A stretch of 64,000 nucleotides of DNA from Rhodamnia argentea (lineage: Eukaryota; Streptophyta; Magnoliopsida; Myrtales; Myrtaceae). The stretch lies in contig NC_063150.1 of NCBI RefSeq assembly GCF_020921035.1, positions 31,295,826 through 31,359,825 of the forward strand, written 5' to 3'. Numbering within the stretch: position 1 is the first letter of the stretch; the number at the start of each line of letters is the position of its first letter. A program made the translations under genes and the position numbers. Below, in pieces: positions 12,499-23,108 of this stretch. The notes under the pieces were generated by a model. That model saw nothing but the letters and a program-made list of their open reading frames with translations. It was not told the DNA's origin and did no database searches.

Positions 12499-13150
12499 AG
12501 AAGTCCTAAAATTTGCCACAAAAGTATAATTGAGTCCTAAAACTTTGCAAAAAGTGCAATCGAGTCTTTCCATTAACTCCGTCCAATTTGGCTAAAGAAA
12601 AATACTGATGTGGTTTTCTTTAATATTTTCTCTCTACTATAGGGTGATGGCGTGGTTAAAACAACATCGTTTTGATCCTCGTCTAATTTTTAATATAATT
12701 TTTATTTAAATTAATTTTTTTTTAAAAAAAAACTAGAACAACAGTGGCCCTCGCAACCGGGGCACGGCAACCCAATCGATGGCAAGGGCCATTCTGGCCT
12801 AGTGATGGACGAGGGCTAACAGGCCCTCGTCTGTGGCCGGTGAGGGTCGCCCGCGATCAATGAGGTTCTATTTTTTTTTTTTTTTAAGTTTTAGCTTATT
12901 TTTAAAATTAATTTAAATAAAAATTATATTAAAAATTCAAACCAAAATGACATCATTTTTTAGTCACGTCATACCAGGGAGGAGACAAAAAAATATTTTA
13001 AAAAGCCATATCAATATATTCCATTAGCCTAGTTGGACGAAATTAACAGAAGAACTTGATAGTATCAATTTGATAAATTTTAGGACTTGATTGCACTTTT
13101 TGCAAGTTTTAGGACTCAATTGTACTTTTGTGACAAATTTTAGGACTTCT
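12499..13150. mobile_element. Inverted-repeat element family 2 (about 652 bp)
   Basis: The left end AGAAGTCCTAAAATTTG and the right end CAAATTTTAGGACTTCT are near-perfect inverted repeats. The similarity continues inward through TTTTGTGACA, the AGTGCAATCGAGTC segment and AT-rich arms to a GC-rich core at about 12735-12870. No transposase is encoded and no clear target duplication flanks it. Confidence 0.75.
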
Positions 13151-13202
13151 ATTGAACATATCTCAGTCCCACATTAAAGGAACTATAGAGCATAACCTCA
13201 TC

Positions 13203-13345
13203 CATAAGGAAAATTATCAAAAGAAAGTCATAAACTTATTGTAATTGTGTCAATTTAGTCCTAAACTTCCTTCTTGTTTCACCAATTGGATCTAATTGCG
13301 TTTGCGTTAATTCAGTCCATTTCATGTGTGAGTGATTCAAAAGAG
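13203..13345. mobile_element. Left-arm fragment of inverted-repeat family 1
   Basis: Begins GGAAAATTATCAAAAGAAAGTC, then 'TTGTAATTGTGTCAATTTAG', TCCTAAACTT, 'CACCAATTGGA' and 'GTTAATTCAGTCCATTT', which is the family-1 left-arm order. A further scrap (GGCCAATTTTGGCCGAAAATT) occurs near 13540 after about 200 bp of unrelated sequence, so the copy is interrupted and lacks its right half. Confidence 0.55.
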
Positions 13346-14984
13346 AATATATTTTCATTACTCTTTTCCTCCCATGCACACTCTTCATTCTTCACCTTCT
13401 TGAGAGACAAGAAGTGGACCTGCCAGCCTCCCAATCTATTTTTGTTCATCATCTCACGATGAAGGCAACGAGCAGTAGAGCTTTTACCAATTTTCATAAC
13501 GCCCATATCTATTTTGTTTGCCTGTTCAGTTCGTACGGCCAATTTTGGCCGAAAATTTCCGACATGGACATCTATCTTAATAATCGGTTCTTCTTTAAAT
13601 CACTTAAATAGGGTATGTCTTACTTTTAATGTCACTGACATGTTGCATAAGGATAGCTCGCTTCCCGTGGCCCAAGCCATATGTTCCGGCTCTGTTATTA
13701 TTTTGGCCAAATTTGGTGTAGGAGAATCATTTGGGAGATCCTCGCTGTTTTCAAAGGTGAAACAGTTTGACCGGACCTAAGCCCCTATTGTAGCAATCTG
13801 AACGTGCAGATCACATAGCTCGGAAAACATATGGGATCACCACAGGGTAAGGGCCAGTAAGATTGCGATTGGCTCTCTACTGAAGTTGTCTTCACTTTAT
13901 ATAGAAGTTTATAATATATCTCGAGTTTGAGTCTTTAAGTGAAATTTGAATCATATTAGAGCTTCTGGAACGCTCGAAATCCAACAAAGTCGGACGTCCA
14001 AAAGCATGACGCGAAAGCCTGAATTCACATAGGAAATTTCCTTCTTGAGATGTTCGGTCTTTATCCAATGGACACCCAAATTCGGAAACTCAAAAGAGGA
14101 ATTGGATTAGTTGCTATCTTGGTGAACGCTTATCCAAGTTGAAGTCGCCAATATAAATCAAAAAGGAAATGTTGGATTTGGACTTGGTGACCCACTTAAC
14201 AATTTGGTGTTTGACCAAGTTGGACTCTGGGTTTATGATAGCTGAAAAAGTTTCGAATCACGTTGCAGCTGTGTTCATTTATTGGGCTGCTTGTCCAAAA
14301 TTGCAGGCCTTATTATAACATTTGTTAAGTAGCTGAGCAATTTGTTAGCATGAGTCCCTTAAGCCAGTCAATCTACCCTCATGCTAGAGCTATTTCAGTT
14401 CAAGCAGAATCAGCTAAAGAAGAGAAAGACTTAAAGTCCGTCCTAGTGCGACGAGTTCTCTGCCCCTACTATGATGGAGCGAAAGAAATTTTGAGAATTC
14501 AAAAGAAGGTCACGGCAAGACTTTCAATTTTGGCCCTATTTATAATAAGAAGACTGGAAAAAAAAGATTTACGTGACTGTATCAAACGTCAAAATCTTAT
14601 GAATCCATACTTTCATATAAACGGACATGATTGATCAAAATTTATTGTGGAAATTTCATTTTTCAATGTCAACTCATTTTGGACCTAAGATGTACAAGGT
14701 TTCGATATGGACCATTTTCTTTTTTCCTAAAAAGTTATTATGTGGACTCTAGTTCCAAGTTTAACATAAAACGGTAAAACCCATCTGGCCCACAAGATCT
14801 TATAAGCTATCATAAGTAGAATTTGTCAATTTGACACGTTCCTGGAAATTTGTAAACTGATTTGGTTAAGATCGCTTGTACAGGCTAAAAATCTGAACTG
14901 GTGTCACCACCAGCGCAAAAAAAAAATCATAGCGATTACCACCTGTGCTGTATTGATCCCGTCAAGACATTCGGAACCAAGTTT
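13346..14984. other. Intergenic, no intact gene
   Basis: Holds the second aspartic-protease fragment (13796-13884, listed separately) and the duplicated segment 14640-14860. The stretch 14510-14640 is also similar to 16085-16160 (TCAAA[CT]GTCAAAATCTTAT, CGGACATGATTGATC). The ORFs in this stretch look like chance. Confidence 0.45.
13796..13884 (-). pseudogene. Second aspartic-protease fragment
   Basis: The minus strand reads SQSQSYWPLPCGDPICFPSY followed by VICTF, the segment of nepenthesin-like A1 proteases that comes after the first catalytic motif (S-x-S-Y-x-x-L-P-C, then the Cys-rich insertion). It aligns with the SKSQSYRPLPLHP part of the fragment at 11395-11885 in the same orientation. 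Reading is lost on both sides through frameshifts. Only about 30 residues survive, so the family call rests on this short match and on the neighbour. Confidence 0.5.
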
Positions 14985-15535
14985 CGGAAAAATTATCAAA
15001 AAATTCATAAATATATTGTAATTTTATCAATTTAATTATAAATTTTTTTTCAATTGAGTTATAAACATTTTGTATTTGTACAAATTCAGTTCCTTTGGCC
15101 AACTTTGCCCGACCTCCGTTGACGTGGACAATTTTTAATAATATTTTAATATTTTTTAGAATTATTTTTTTCTTTCTTTTTTGTAGTTTCCTTTTCTTTC
15201 TTTTGCTTCTGCCTCCCGTGGATATCAAGAGGCAAGGGCCGACGAGGGAAAGTTCTCAGTCGGCCCTTGCCTCTAACTGATCGTTGATCCGGCGATTAGT
15301 TGGAGGAAAAAGGAGAAGGAAAAAATTATAAAAAAAATTATAAAAAATATGAAAATATTATTAAAGCTTGACACATCAGCGCTAGCTGCCATCCACGTCG
15401 GTGTCGACAGACCAAAGTGGGCCGGAGTGGCTGAATTGACACAAATACAAAAGGTTTATGACTCGATTGGTTAAAAAAAATGTTAAAGACTAAATTAACA
15501 TAATTATCATAGATTTAAAACTATTTCCTCTATTG
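14985..15535. mobile_element. Inverted-repeat family 1 copy
   Basis: The left arm runs from GGAAAAATTATCAAAAAATTC through TTTTGTATTTGTACAAATTC to TTTTTAATAATATTTTAAT. The right arm is its approximate reverse complement, ending AAACTATTTCC near 15530. A GC-rich core (AAGGGCCGACGAGGG and similar) lies at about 15220-15300. Confidence 0.65.
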
Positions 15536-17002
15536 AAAATCAGTAAAAAATCAAATCATTATCGACATCTATTCATATGATAAAACGGGAAGGGACCCCT
15601 TCAAAACATTTCATATCAACAAGAATTGACTCATAAAATGCTCCAGCGGACACCTCAAGCTGTAGACGTGACAGCTACCTCATTTTATGAGCCGACGGTT
15701 GTTATTAGCATGTTGTTGTGGACACCAACTTATGATCGGACCGAACTAAGACATGACCATTGAATACAATATGAAGAAGCTATTACAATCCACCGACTCG
15801 AACAACAACTAGAGTACTCTCCGCGAACACAAATAACTTTGAGTAAATTATGCTCATAAACTAGAGAGTGCTCCATATAGTCTATATATGACAAGAAGCT
15901 TGAATGAGATGGTTTTCTATAATTGTATCAAAAGAAGTACTTTCCTGACGGTACTGTCAATGGCAGTACAATCCCAACCGTATATTTACACATCATCATC
16001 GCGTGCTTTGCATAAAATACTCATTAATTCGAAAGTCGTGTGATTAGAAATAACTAACTGTATTGTCAAACTGTCGGATTGGCAGTTTCCTAGTATCAAA
16101 TGTCAAAATCTTATCAATTTTCATTTTTTACGTGGACGGACATGATTGATCCATATGACTTGTGAGGGTCTTTGTTCCTTTTTCAAGCGTTCTCCCTTTA
16201 GCCATGTGGCTCCACTTGTGATGTTACACGTGGATGACAGGGATTGATAAGACAAATGGTGTGTCTTTTCAACTCTTGTGTACCAATAAAGACCACAAAC
16301 AACGTGAAATATGGTATCGAGTATTTGCAATAATTGTTGAAAGCCAAGGGTCACAATCTGCAAAAAGTTATCCACCCATGAAGTTTATCTTGAATTATAG
16401 GAGAGGAATAAATACACGCTACAAATATTTATTCTTCGAATATCCCAATGATTTTTTGCGCAGTCCATATCCATCTAAATATCTACAAAACATAAATTAA
16501 TTTGTTTTTCTTGTCCACGTGTCAAATTCTCTTGTGCTCCAATGATGCATGAAGAAAAGTCAAAACGAGTCCACTCCCTCCAATGGATTGGCCAACAGCA
16601 GGTACGTGCGTATGGGTCTCCAACTGAAAGCCCCCTTCCCGCAACTTGCAAATTTGCAATACGTGACAATTGGCCGCCTTTTGTCTCTTACTTCCAAAGA
16701 TGAATACGACTCCGTATTCCCTTTTTCTTACACAAAAATCATCACATTTTCGCTATCAATGTGTTATGTATGGACGTGGTAAGTAACCATGATGAACCAA
16801 GCTCGCAGCATCATGGAGCATTGATTTGGCCCTAGCCAGTTAGGCACGGTGGCCACCCGTCATAGATGGGACGAGGTTGGGCCGACAGATTAGAAGGTCG
16901 CGCGGCTTGACTAGCACGAGAAACCCCTCGAAAAAAAAATGAGAAGAAAGAAAGACCTATAAATCAATTAAACCGAATCAAATCTGAATATGTATACTTG
17001 AT
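15536..17002. repeat. Intergenic with first copy of a local duplication
   Basis: No gene. About 16150-16975 corresponds, with divergence, to 21618-23260. Landmarks in order are CAGGGATTGATAAGA / CAGGGAACGATAAGA, GTTTATCTTGAAT / ATTTATCTTGAAT, GAAGAAAAGTCAAAA plus GAGTCCACTCC, TGCAATACGTGACAAT, and AAAGACCTATAAATCA. The second copy carries an inverted-repeat element that this copy lacks. Confidence 0.7.
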
Positions 17003-17545
17003 GAGAAAAAATATCAAAAAAGTTATAAAAATATTGCTAATTATATATTAAATCAGGCCTCCATCCAACAACTTAAACTTTTAAAACAATTAGTTATGGT
17101 CCAACGAAATCTCTTATGGTTTCAGAGCATGAGGCCCCTTCAGTTTTTTAGAACAGTAGGTTGTAGTCCAATTTATACAAAGTCAATTGCAACCTTTTAA
17201 TTTGACCAATTAAGTCCATTCCGGGTAGATATTTCATCGTAATACTTTGATTTTTTAATATTATTTGGTTTTTTTCTTTTCTTTTATGTTCTTTACTCTT
17301 AATCTTTTTCTAAAGGCTAGCAAGGGTCGCCGTCAAAAATTTTAAAATACTATTAGAAATTTCCATATTAGTGTCCGGCTCTGCCACATAGGACGCTTGT
17401 CATCCACTTCAGCGATTTCGGTCAAAATTGGCCGGATAGACTCAATTGGTACAAATGGAATAGGTTTATGATTAAATTAATGCAATTAAAAGGTTAAAAA
17501 TAGAATTAGCACTAATGCAATAGATTAAGGACTTTTTTGGTATTA
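17003..17545. mobile_element. Inverted-repeat family 1 copy (degenerate)
   Basis: The left end is GAGAAAAAATATCAAAAAAG. The right arm contains GGTCAAAATTGGCCGGATAG, CTCAATTGGTACAAATG and AGGACTTTTTTGGTATT, as in other family-1 right arms. The core is reduced to a short GC patch near 17315-17335. Confidence 0.55.
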
Positions 17546-17682
17546 TACATACAATATATAACTGCAACTTTATTCTCATGTCGGTTTGCATGCACAAGAC
17601 GTGAAAGGTGCATGTAAAGATTAGAGCAAGCATGGATCAATCATGGATCTTTTATTTATCTCAAATGCGTATAACGATTTGA

Positions 17683-18743
17683 GGGATAAGAACAACGAGA
17701 GTGTCATAACTTTCGTATGGCGCTGACTTAAAGGTCGTAATTTTTTTTTCGCTCACTTAAGTTACGCATCGGAGTAAAATCTATAATTTGAGTGTCATTT
17801 TTGACAAATTGTCCTACATGAATGTTTTACTTAACTTTCCATTACAACATGGATCTTATCATTATTATTTCAAATATTTTAGATTTTTTTCTTTGCATTT
17901 TCTGTGCAGCAAAGTCCTGGTCTAGACTTGGCGAGGGTTGCCTAGCCCTCGACCAGTGGTGCCACAAAGGCCCTAGGTGAGGCCATCGCAAGCTTTGGGT
18001 GAGGCTGCGAAGGCCAGCCCTTCGCTAGCAGCCAGTGAGGCCGCGAAGGCCCTTGCCTGTGGTCCTAACCAGCAACCTCGACCAACATCCTAGACCGGCA
18101 ACTCAGGGACCAGCCACTAGCAACCCAAAAACATAGGCTAGTGACCAGCAATGGAAGAGTTGTGGTGGGGAAGGCGAGGTGTCTTTCCAGAGTCCCGAGC
18201 ACACCTACAAACGGCGAAGGCTGGCGTCGAAGGTGATGGTCACCCGAACAAGGAGAATTCTGATCTGAGGTCGAGATGGGCGATGGATAGAGGCGAAAGT
18301 CGACAATCGACAATCGAAAAGGACAGGCGAGTAACGGAGGAACGAGGAGGAATCACTAGGAGTCTCGAGCAGCGAGGCATGCGGCAGAGCCCTTGCCGAA
18401 TTTGGTTTCGGTCCGCCAAAATCCCTAGATGCTACAATACCCCAACTTTGGGGATGATGAAGTTCCTCCTCGTGCCCAAACGTTGTCTTTCTGCAAATTT
18501 GATCGGCCAATTTGATCCAATAAAAAAATGACCGAATAAAAATAGAAAATTAAATTAAATTATAAAAATTGTGCACATTAGATTTTTCAACGTCCACGTT
18601 AGATTTCTGGATATGCAAATTGTCGATGGTACTTAAATGATTAATTTTTTGTATTTGTGGCACTTAAATGAGCAAAAAAAAAAAATTATGAAACTAAAGT
18701 GAATGTCGTACAAAAATTATAACACTCATGTTGTTCTTATCTC
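17683..18743. mobile_element. Inverted-repeat element family 3 (about 1.06 kb, long GC-rich core)
   Basis: The left end GGGATAAGAACAACGAGAGTG matches the reverse complement of the right end (GAGATAAGAACAACATGAGTG). Similarity continues through GTCATAACTTTCGT / GTTATAATTTTTGT and a poly(T) followed by GCTCA(C/T)TTAAGT. The core at about 17910-18430 is GC-rich and contains an open frame of 126 codons on the plus strand (18151-18531) and overlapping frames on the other strand. None has recognisable content, and I read them as a consequence of base composition. Confidence 0.7.
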
Positions 18744-18984
18744 ATTGAATTAACATCTTAATGTTTTGACGTGGTCCACATTTTGACACCCTTTGCCGCA
18801 ATTGCTACATAACTTACTCATTTTCAAACCTTCCTCAACATGAATCGAGCTTAAAAAAGTAATTACACAATTTTAGATCAAGCTATGCTAACTTTACCCA
18901 TTCTCTTAAACCTTGGTTTACATGAACCAACATTTAGACCGATTACTGTTAACTTGACTCGTTTGCACAACACGATAGAGGAAT
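18744..18984. repeat. Continuation of the local duplication
   Basis: About 18835-18980 is similar to 23291-23440 (CATGAATCGAGCTTAAAA, then GTAAT...ACACAATTTTA, then CGTTTGCAC). This resumes the duplication seen at 16150-16975, so the two elements at 17003-18743 interrupt it. Confidence 0.6.
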
Positions 18985-19615
18985 AATTACCAAAAAAAAA
19001 TCCTAAATTTATTATAATTGTGTCAATTCAGCCCTAACCCCCCCCCCCTTTTTTTGCCAATTGAGTTCTAAATACTTTGTATTTGTACCAATTAAATCCG
19101 TCCGGCCAACTTTAGCTGCTCGGCGCCGATGTGATAATTTTTAATGATATTTTAATTTTTTCCTTCACCTTCTTCCTCCCGCCGGTCGCCGGATTGGTGA
19201 TTGATTAGAGGCGAGAGTAGGTGAGGTTCGACCTTGCCATGGCTGGGCTAGGCCAACCTCGTCGTTACTAGGCAAGCTCGGCCTCGATGTGGCCGATTTC
19301 CAATCAAGCAACCGGCTAGAGGAAGAAGGAGAAGAACAAAAAAGAAAAAATTATAAAAATAAAAAAATATCTAACTCACTTCCTCTTTTCTTTGTGAGTT
19401 TCATGAATACCCTCATTCATAGGTCCAAGACCCAAGGCTAGAAAAAATATTAAAATATTATTGAAAATTGCCACATCAACGCCATGCGACTAAAGTTGAT
19501 CGGATGGACTAAATTGGCATAAATGTAAAAAATTTATAACTCATTTAGCAAAAAAAAAAAAAGATTTAGGACTGAATTGACACAACCGTAGTTATGACTC
19601 TTTTGGTAATTTTTA
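18985..19615. mobile_element. Inverted-repeat family 1 copy
   Basis: A clear two-armed copy. Left: AATTACCAAAAAAAAATCC, TTGTGTCAATTCAGCCCTAA, TTTGCCAATTGAGTTC, GTCCGGCCAACTTTAGC. Right: AATATTATTGAAAATTG, GTTGATCGGATGGACTAAAT, ATTTAGGACTGAATTGACAC, TTTTGGTAATT. The GC-rich core with GGCGAGAG and AGGCCAACCTCGTCG words spans about 19170-19320. Confidence 0.8.
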
Positions 19616-19759
19616 ATGTCAAATGATACTTTAGCACATTAATTTATGTGTGTCAATTTGTTTACAAACATATTAGGAAGGATTAACTCGCTTGTGGCAC
19701 ATATTTATGCCAAACCGGAACTCGTCTTGTTGTACGACACATCGGTTCGGTTCAAAGAC

Positions 19760-20850
19760 TATTGAAATTGTGCCAATTCAGTTCTAAACTTTTTTTTTTT
19801 TGCCAATCGAGTCCTAAATATTTTGTATTTATGTCAATTCAATCAATCCTGCCAATTTTGGTTAGCCGACGCTAATGTGGACATTGGTCGACATTGACAT
19901 GGCGCTACCAGGGTTCACATAACAATTTTTAATAATATTTTACAGATTTTATTTCTTATTTCTTTTTTTTTTCCTTCTCCCTCCATTTGGTCACCGAATT
20001 GGCGATTAGCTAGAGGCGAGGGCCGGCGAGGCCGACCTTGCTGTCGTTGGGTGACCTCGGCCTCCTCGGCAATTCGTCCAATCCGGGAATCTGCGGGAGG
20101 AAGAAAGAGAAGAAAAAAAATAAAGAAAAGAAAAAACAGGAACAAGTAATAAAAAAATTTGGAAAAACATTAAAACATGTGAAAATTTCAAATAAAGGCT
20201 CGAAGTGCCAAATAAGTGCCAAGGAGTTGTCGTTGTTTTAAATAATAGCCTCAAATGCTTTCATTGTTCAAAATAAGGGTTTGACCTCGCCAACCGGCTA
20301 GCTAGATATTCCAGCAAATCAAGAATATTTTCGTTAAAATATAATTTTAACCTAATTTTTATTTAAATTTAAAAAATGGAAATATAGGTGGGAGCCAGTG
20401 TTAGTTTACTTATTTATTTTTTAAATTTTGGAAAATAGAAAAAGGAAGAAACAATGTAAAAATTAAAAATAATAAAAAATAAATGACGAAATAACCCTAA
20501 TCACCCACCGAGTCGGACCCTTTTTTTAGACTAATATGACCATTTTGGGTTTTTATTTGAAATAGTGTTCACTTTAAGCTCTTATTTGATAAAATAAAGG
20601 CACTTCTGGCCCTTATTTGAAACAATTTTAACTTCAAACCCTTGTTTGAGAAAATGACGGCACTGCGAGCCCTTATTTCTAATTTTCGCTTAAAACATTA
20701 TTGAAAATTGTCATGTTAGTGCCGGTCAGCTAAAGTTAACAGGATGGATTGAATTGGTACAAATATAAAAGGTTTCCGACTCAATTGGTCAAAACAAAAT
20801 GGGTTTAAGATTGATTGGTATAATTACAATAATTTTATGATTTTTTTGGT
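19760..20850. mobile_element. Inverted-repeat family 1 copy, interrupted by a nested element
   Basis: The left arm begins within family 1 (TTGTGCCAATTCAGTTCTAA) and the right arm ends TTTTTTTGGTAATTTCC near 20846. Between them lies the core (CGAGGCCGACCTTG and similar, about 20005-20095). A second element at 20179-20689 is inserted in the right arm, in the sequence AAACATTAAAACATTATTG. Confidence 0.75.
20179..20689. mobile_element. Nested 511-bp inverted-repeat element with 9-bp target duplication (MULE-type MITE)
   Basis: Starts GTGAAAATTTCAAATAAAGG and ends with the inverted equivalent (reverse complement GCGAAAATTAGAAATAAGG). TTAAAACAT stands directly on both sides, at 20170-20178 and 20690-20698. 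A 9-bp target duplication is typical of Mutator-like elements. Removing the insert and one duplication restores the family-1 right-arm sequence. No coding capacity. Confidence 0.8.
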
Positions 20851-22484
20851 AATTTCCTCTTTGTCAGCAAATGAACAAAGTTTGATGGCAGTCAGTTTAG
20901 TTCTTTTCCTTTTGGGAGAAAAGCAATTGATTAGTGTTTAGCATATATCTACATCGATGTACGATTAGTTGTTGTATTTTGCCATGTTGAGATGCCTATT
21001 ATGAATTGCATTTTCAAAAATAAAATTCTCACTTTGCGAATAGAAATTGATGATAATTAATGACATAATTACGTGCCTAGACGGGGAAAGACTCTTGGAT
21101 ATTCCCTGCGTCTTGTCTCCCTCTATAATAATTCAAGATGAATTTCAACTGTCAACAACTTTTTTTGCAGACGGTGACCTTGTAAAAGTTATTACATTTG
21201 CTTGACATTATGTTTCAAGTTGACCATAGTCTTTGGGACAGGTTCCAAAGAGGTAAAAACACACATGTGGCGGAAAGAAAGACACTTGAAAACAGAAGTT
21301 TTACTCCTCCCCTTGTAAAACGTTCGAAGACCAACAAGTTATTGACTTATATGGAAAGAAAATTTGCTCCTAGACTATGGCCTCATCACATGGATCCATC
21401 ACATGTCCGCCATCGCAAAAAATTGGGATTGATAAGATTCCGAAATTCGATATAATCCGAGAGAGCTATTCGATCCAATCTTTCTTATTACATAGAGATA
21501 TATGCATAGTTTTCATAAGGACAAAAGTTTGAAGTTGAAAGTGCTTTTGATTGTGTTTTATTACATAAAGCGATACATTATAGTATACGTCACGAGTTCA
21601 AGTCTTTTCATACATTTCCATATGACATGTGGGGGCCGGGAGAAAGAGCAAACCTCTGGAATCAAGTGTCTTTCCTACAGCCGTGTGGCTTCGCCTGTGC
21701 TACTCCATGGCCATTTTCAAGTGATGGCAGGGAACGATAAGATAGATGTGGTGTGCTTTCAACTCTTTTGGATCTATCTTAAGGACCCTTGTCAGACGTT
21801 CGGGTTTCTATCTGCGAAAAGTTGTTGATTGCTTGAAATTTATCTTGAATCTCAATGGAGGAAGACAAATTCGATCATAAGCTAGATCTTAGAAAGGCTT
21901 TATTTTAGGCTCGTCCGAACCTCGAAATTTGTAAAACATTAAAGGGTATTGTCTCCTATTGAGAAGAATAAGATACGATAAGAATTGAATTGCAAGGCGT
22001 GCGAGTATCGGCACATTACATATTTGTAAGACAAAGCGCGCTATACATATTCGTTTCCCGTTATGGAATATCCCAAGGTCTTTGCCCATCTAGGCAGGTA
22101 ATTATTCTATTAATTGCCATCGAATTAAATTCGAAAACCCGATTTCTTTATTCTTGAATGCCATTCATAAAAGCATTCCAATAACAAGAAAAAAAAAAGT
22201 GCAACAACACATAGTATATCGATCGAGATATGTACTAAATTTTAGTTGATTGATTTTTTTTTCTTTGTCTCTGTCAAATTCGCTTGCGCTCCAATAACGC
22301 GTGAAGAAAAGTCAAAAAGAGTCCACTCCTTCTATGGACTGGCCAACTGCAGTTCATGCGTATGGGTCTTCAACTGAAAGTCGCCTTTTGCGCAACTTGC
22401 AATACGTGACAATCGGCCGCCTTTGTCGCTTGACTCCGCGGATGAAGATGACTCAGTATTTTCCATTTCTTCACAAAAATTAGA
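20851..22484. repeat. Intergenic with second copy of the local duplication
   Basis: No gene. Sequence from about 21618 to 22484 is the diverged counterpart of 16150-16745, with roughly 400 bp of extra or unalignable DNA at 21860-22260. ORFs in this stretch lack recognisable content. Confidence 0.55.
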
Positions 22485-23108
22485 AAAAATTTCAAATAAA
22501 GACTTAAAGCCCTTTTTTTTTAATTGTGTCGGTTCGGTCTTAAACCCCTTTTTTTTTAATCGATTGAATCCTAAATCTTTTGTATTTTTGTGCAAATTCA
22601 GTCTATCATGACAATTTTGGCAGGAAAACGCCGACAAGGACGCCGGTTATCCTACGTGGCGCGGCCGGTGCAAACGTGAATAACTTTTAATAATATCTTA
22701 TTTTTTTTTGACATTTTTTTCTTTTTTTTTTCCTTTAAAGTGGCCAACGAGGGTCATCGGGCCTTTGTTAGCCTCGAGTGAGAGGTGGGACTCTCCCATC
22801 CGCAGCCACAATGGCATCATTCATGGTCGGCGAGGGCCCAACGAATCTCGCCGGCCATAGTAAGAAAAAAAAAAGAAAAAAATAAATTATGAAAATAAAA
22901 TAAAATATCATTAAAAATTATCCACAGCAACACCAATTGTGACACATAGGAAGGCTAGTATTCACGTTATCAATTTTCGGCTAAAAATGGCTAGATGGAC
23001 TGACTTGGTACAAATGCAAAAGATTTAGAATTCAATTGGTACAAAAAAAATTTTATGATTGAATTAGCCCAATTGCAGTAGGTTTAAGATTTTTTTGGTA
23101 TTTTCTCA
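22485..23108. mobile_element. Inverted-repeat family 1 copy, absent from the paralogous site
   Basis: Left arm: GAAAAAATTTCAAATAAAGA, TTGTGTCGGTTCGGTCTTAA, CGACAAGGACGCCGGTTATC, CTACGTGGCGCGGCCGG. Right arm: TTAAAAATTATCCACAGC, GGCTAGATGGACTGACTTGG, AAGATTTTTTTGGTATTTTC. The core at about 22740-22860 is GC-rich. The corresponding place near 16740 in the other duplication copy has no such insert. Confidence 0.8.

Noticed and set aside
18151..18531. 126-codon ORF inside the GC-rich core of the family-3 element
   Set aside because: No recognisable domain, and overlapping open frames exist on both strands; base composition explains it.
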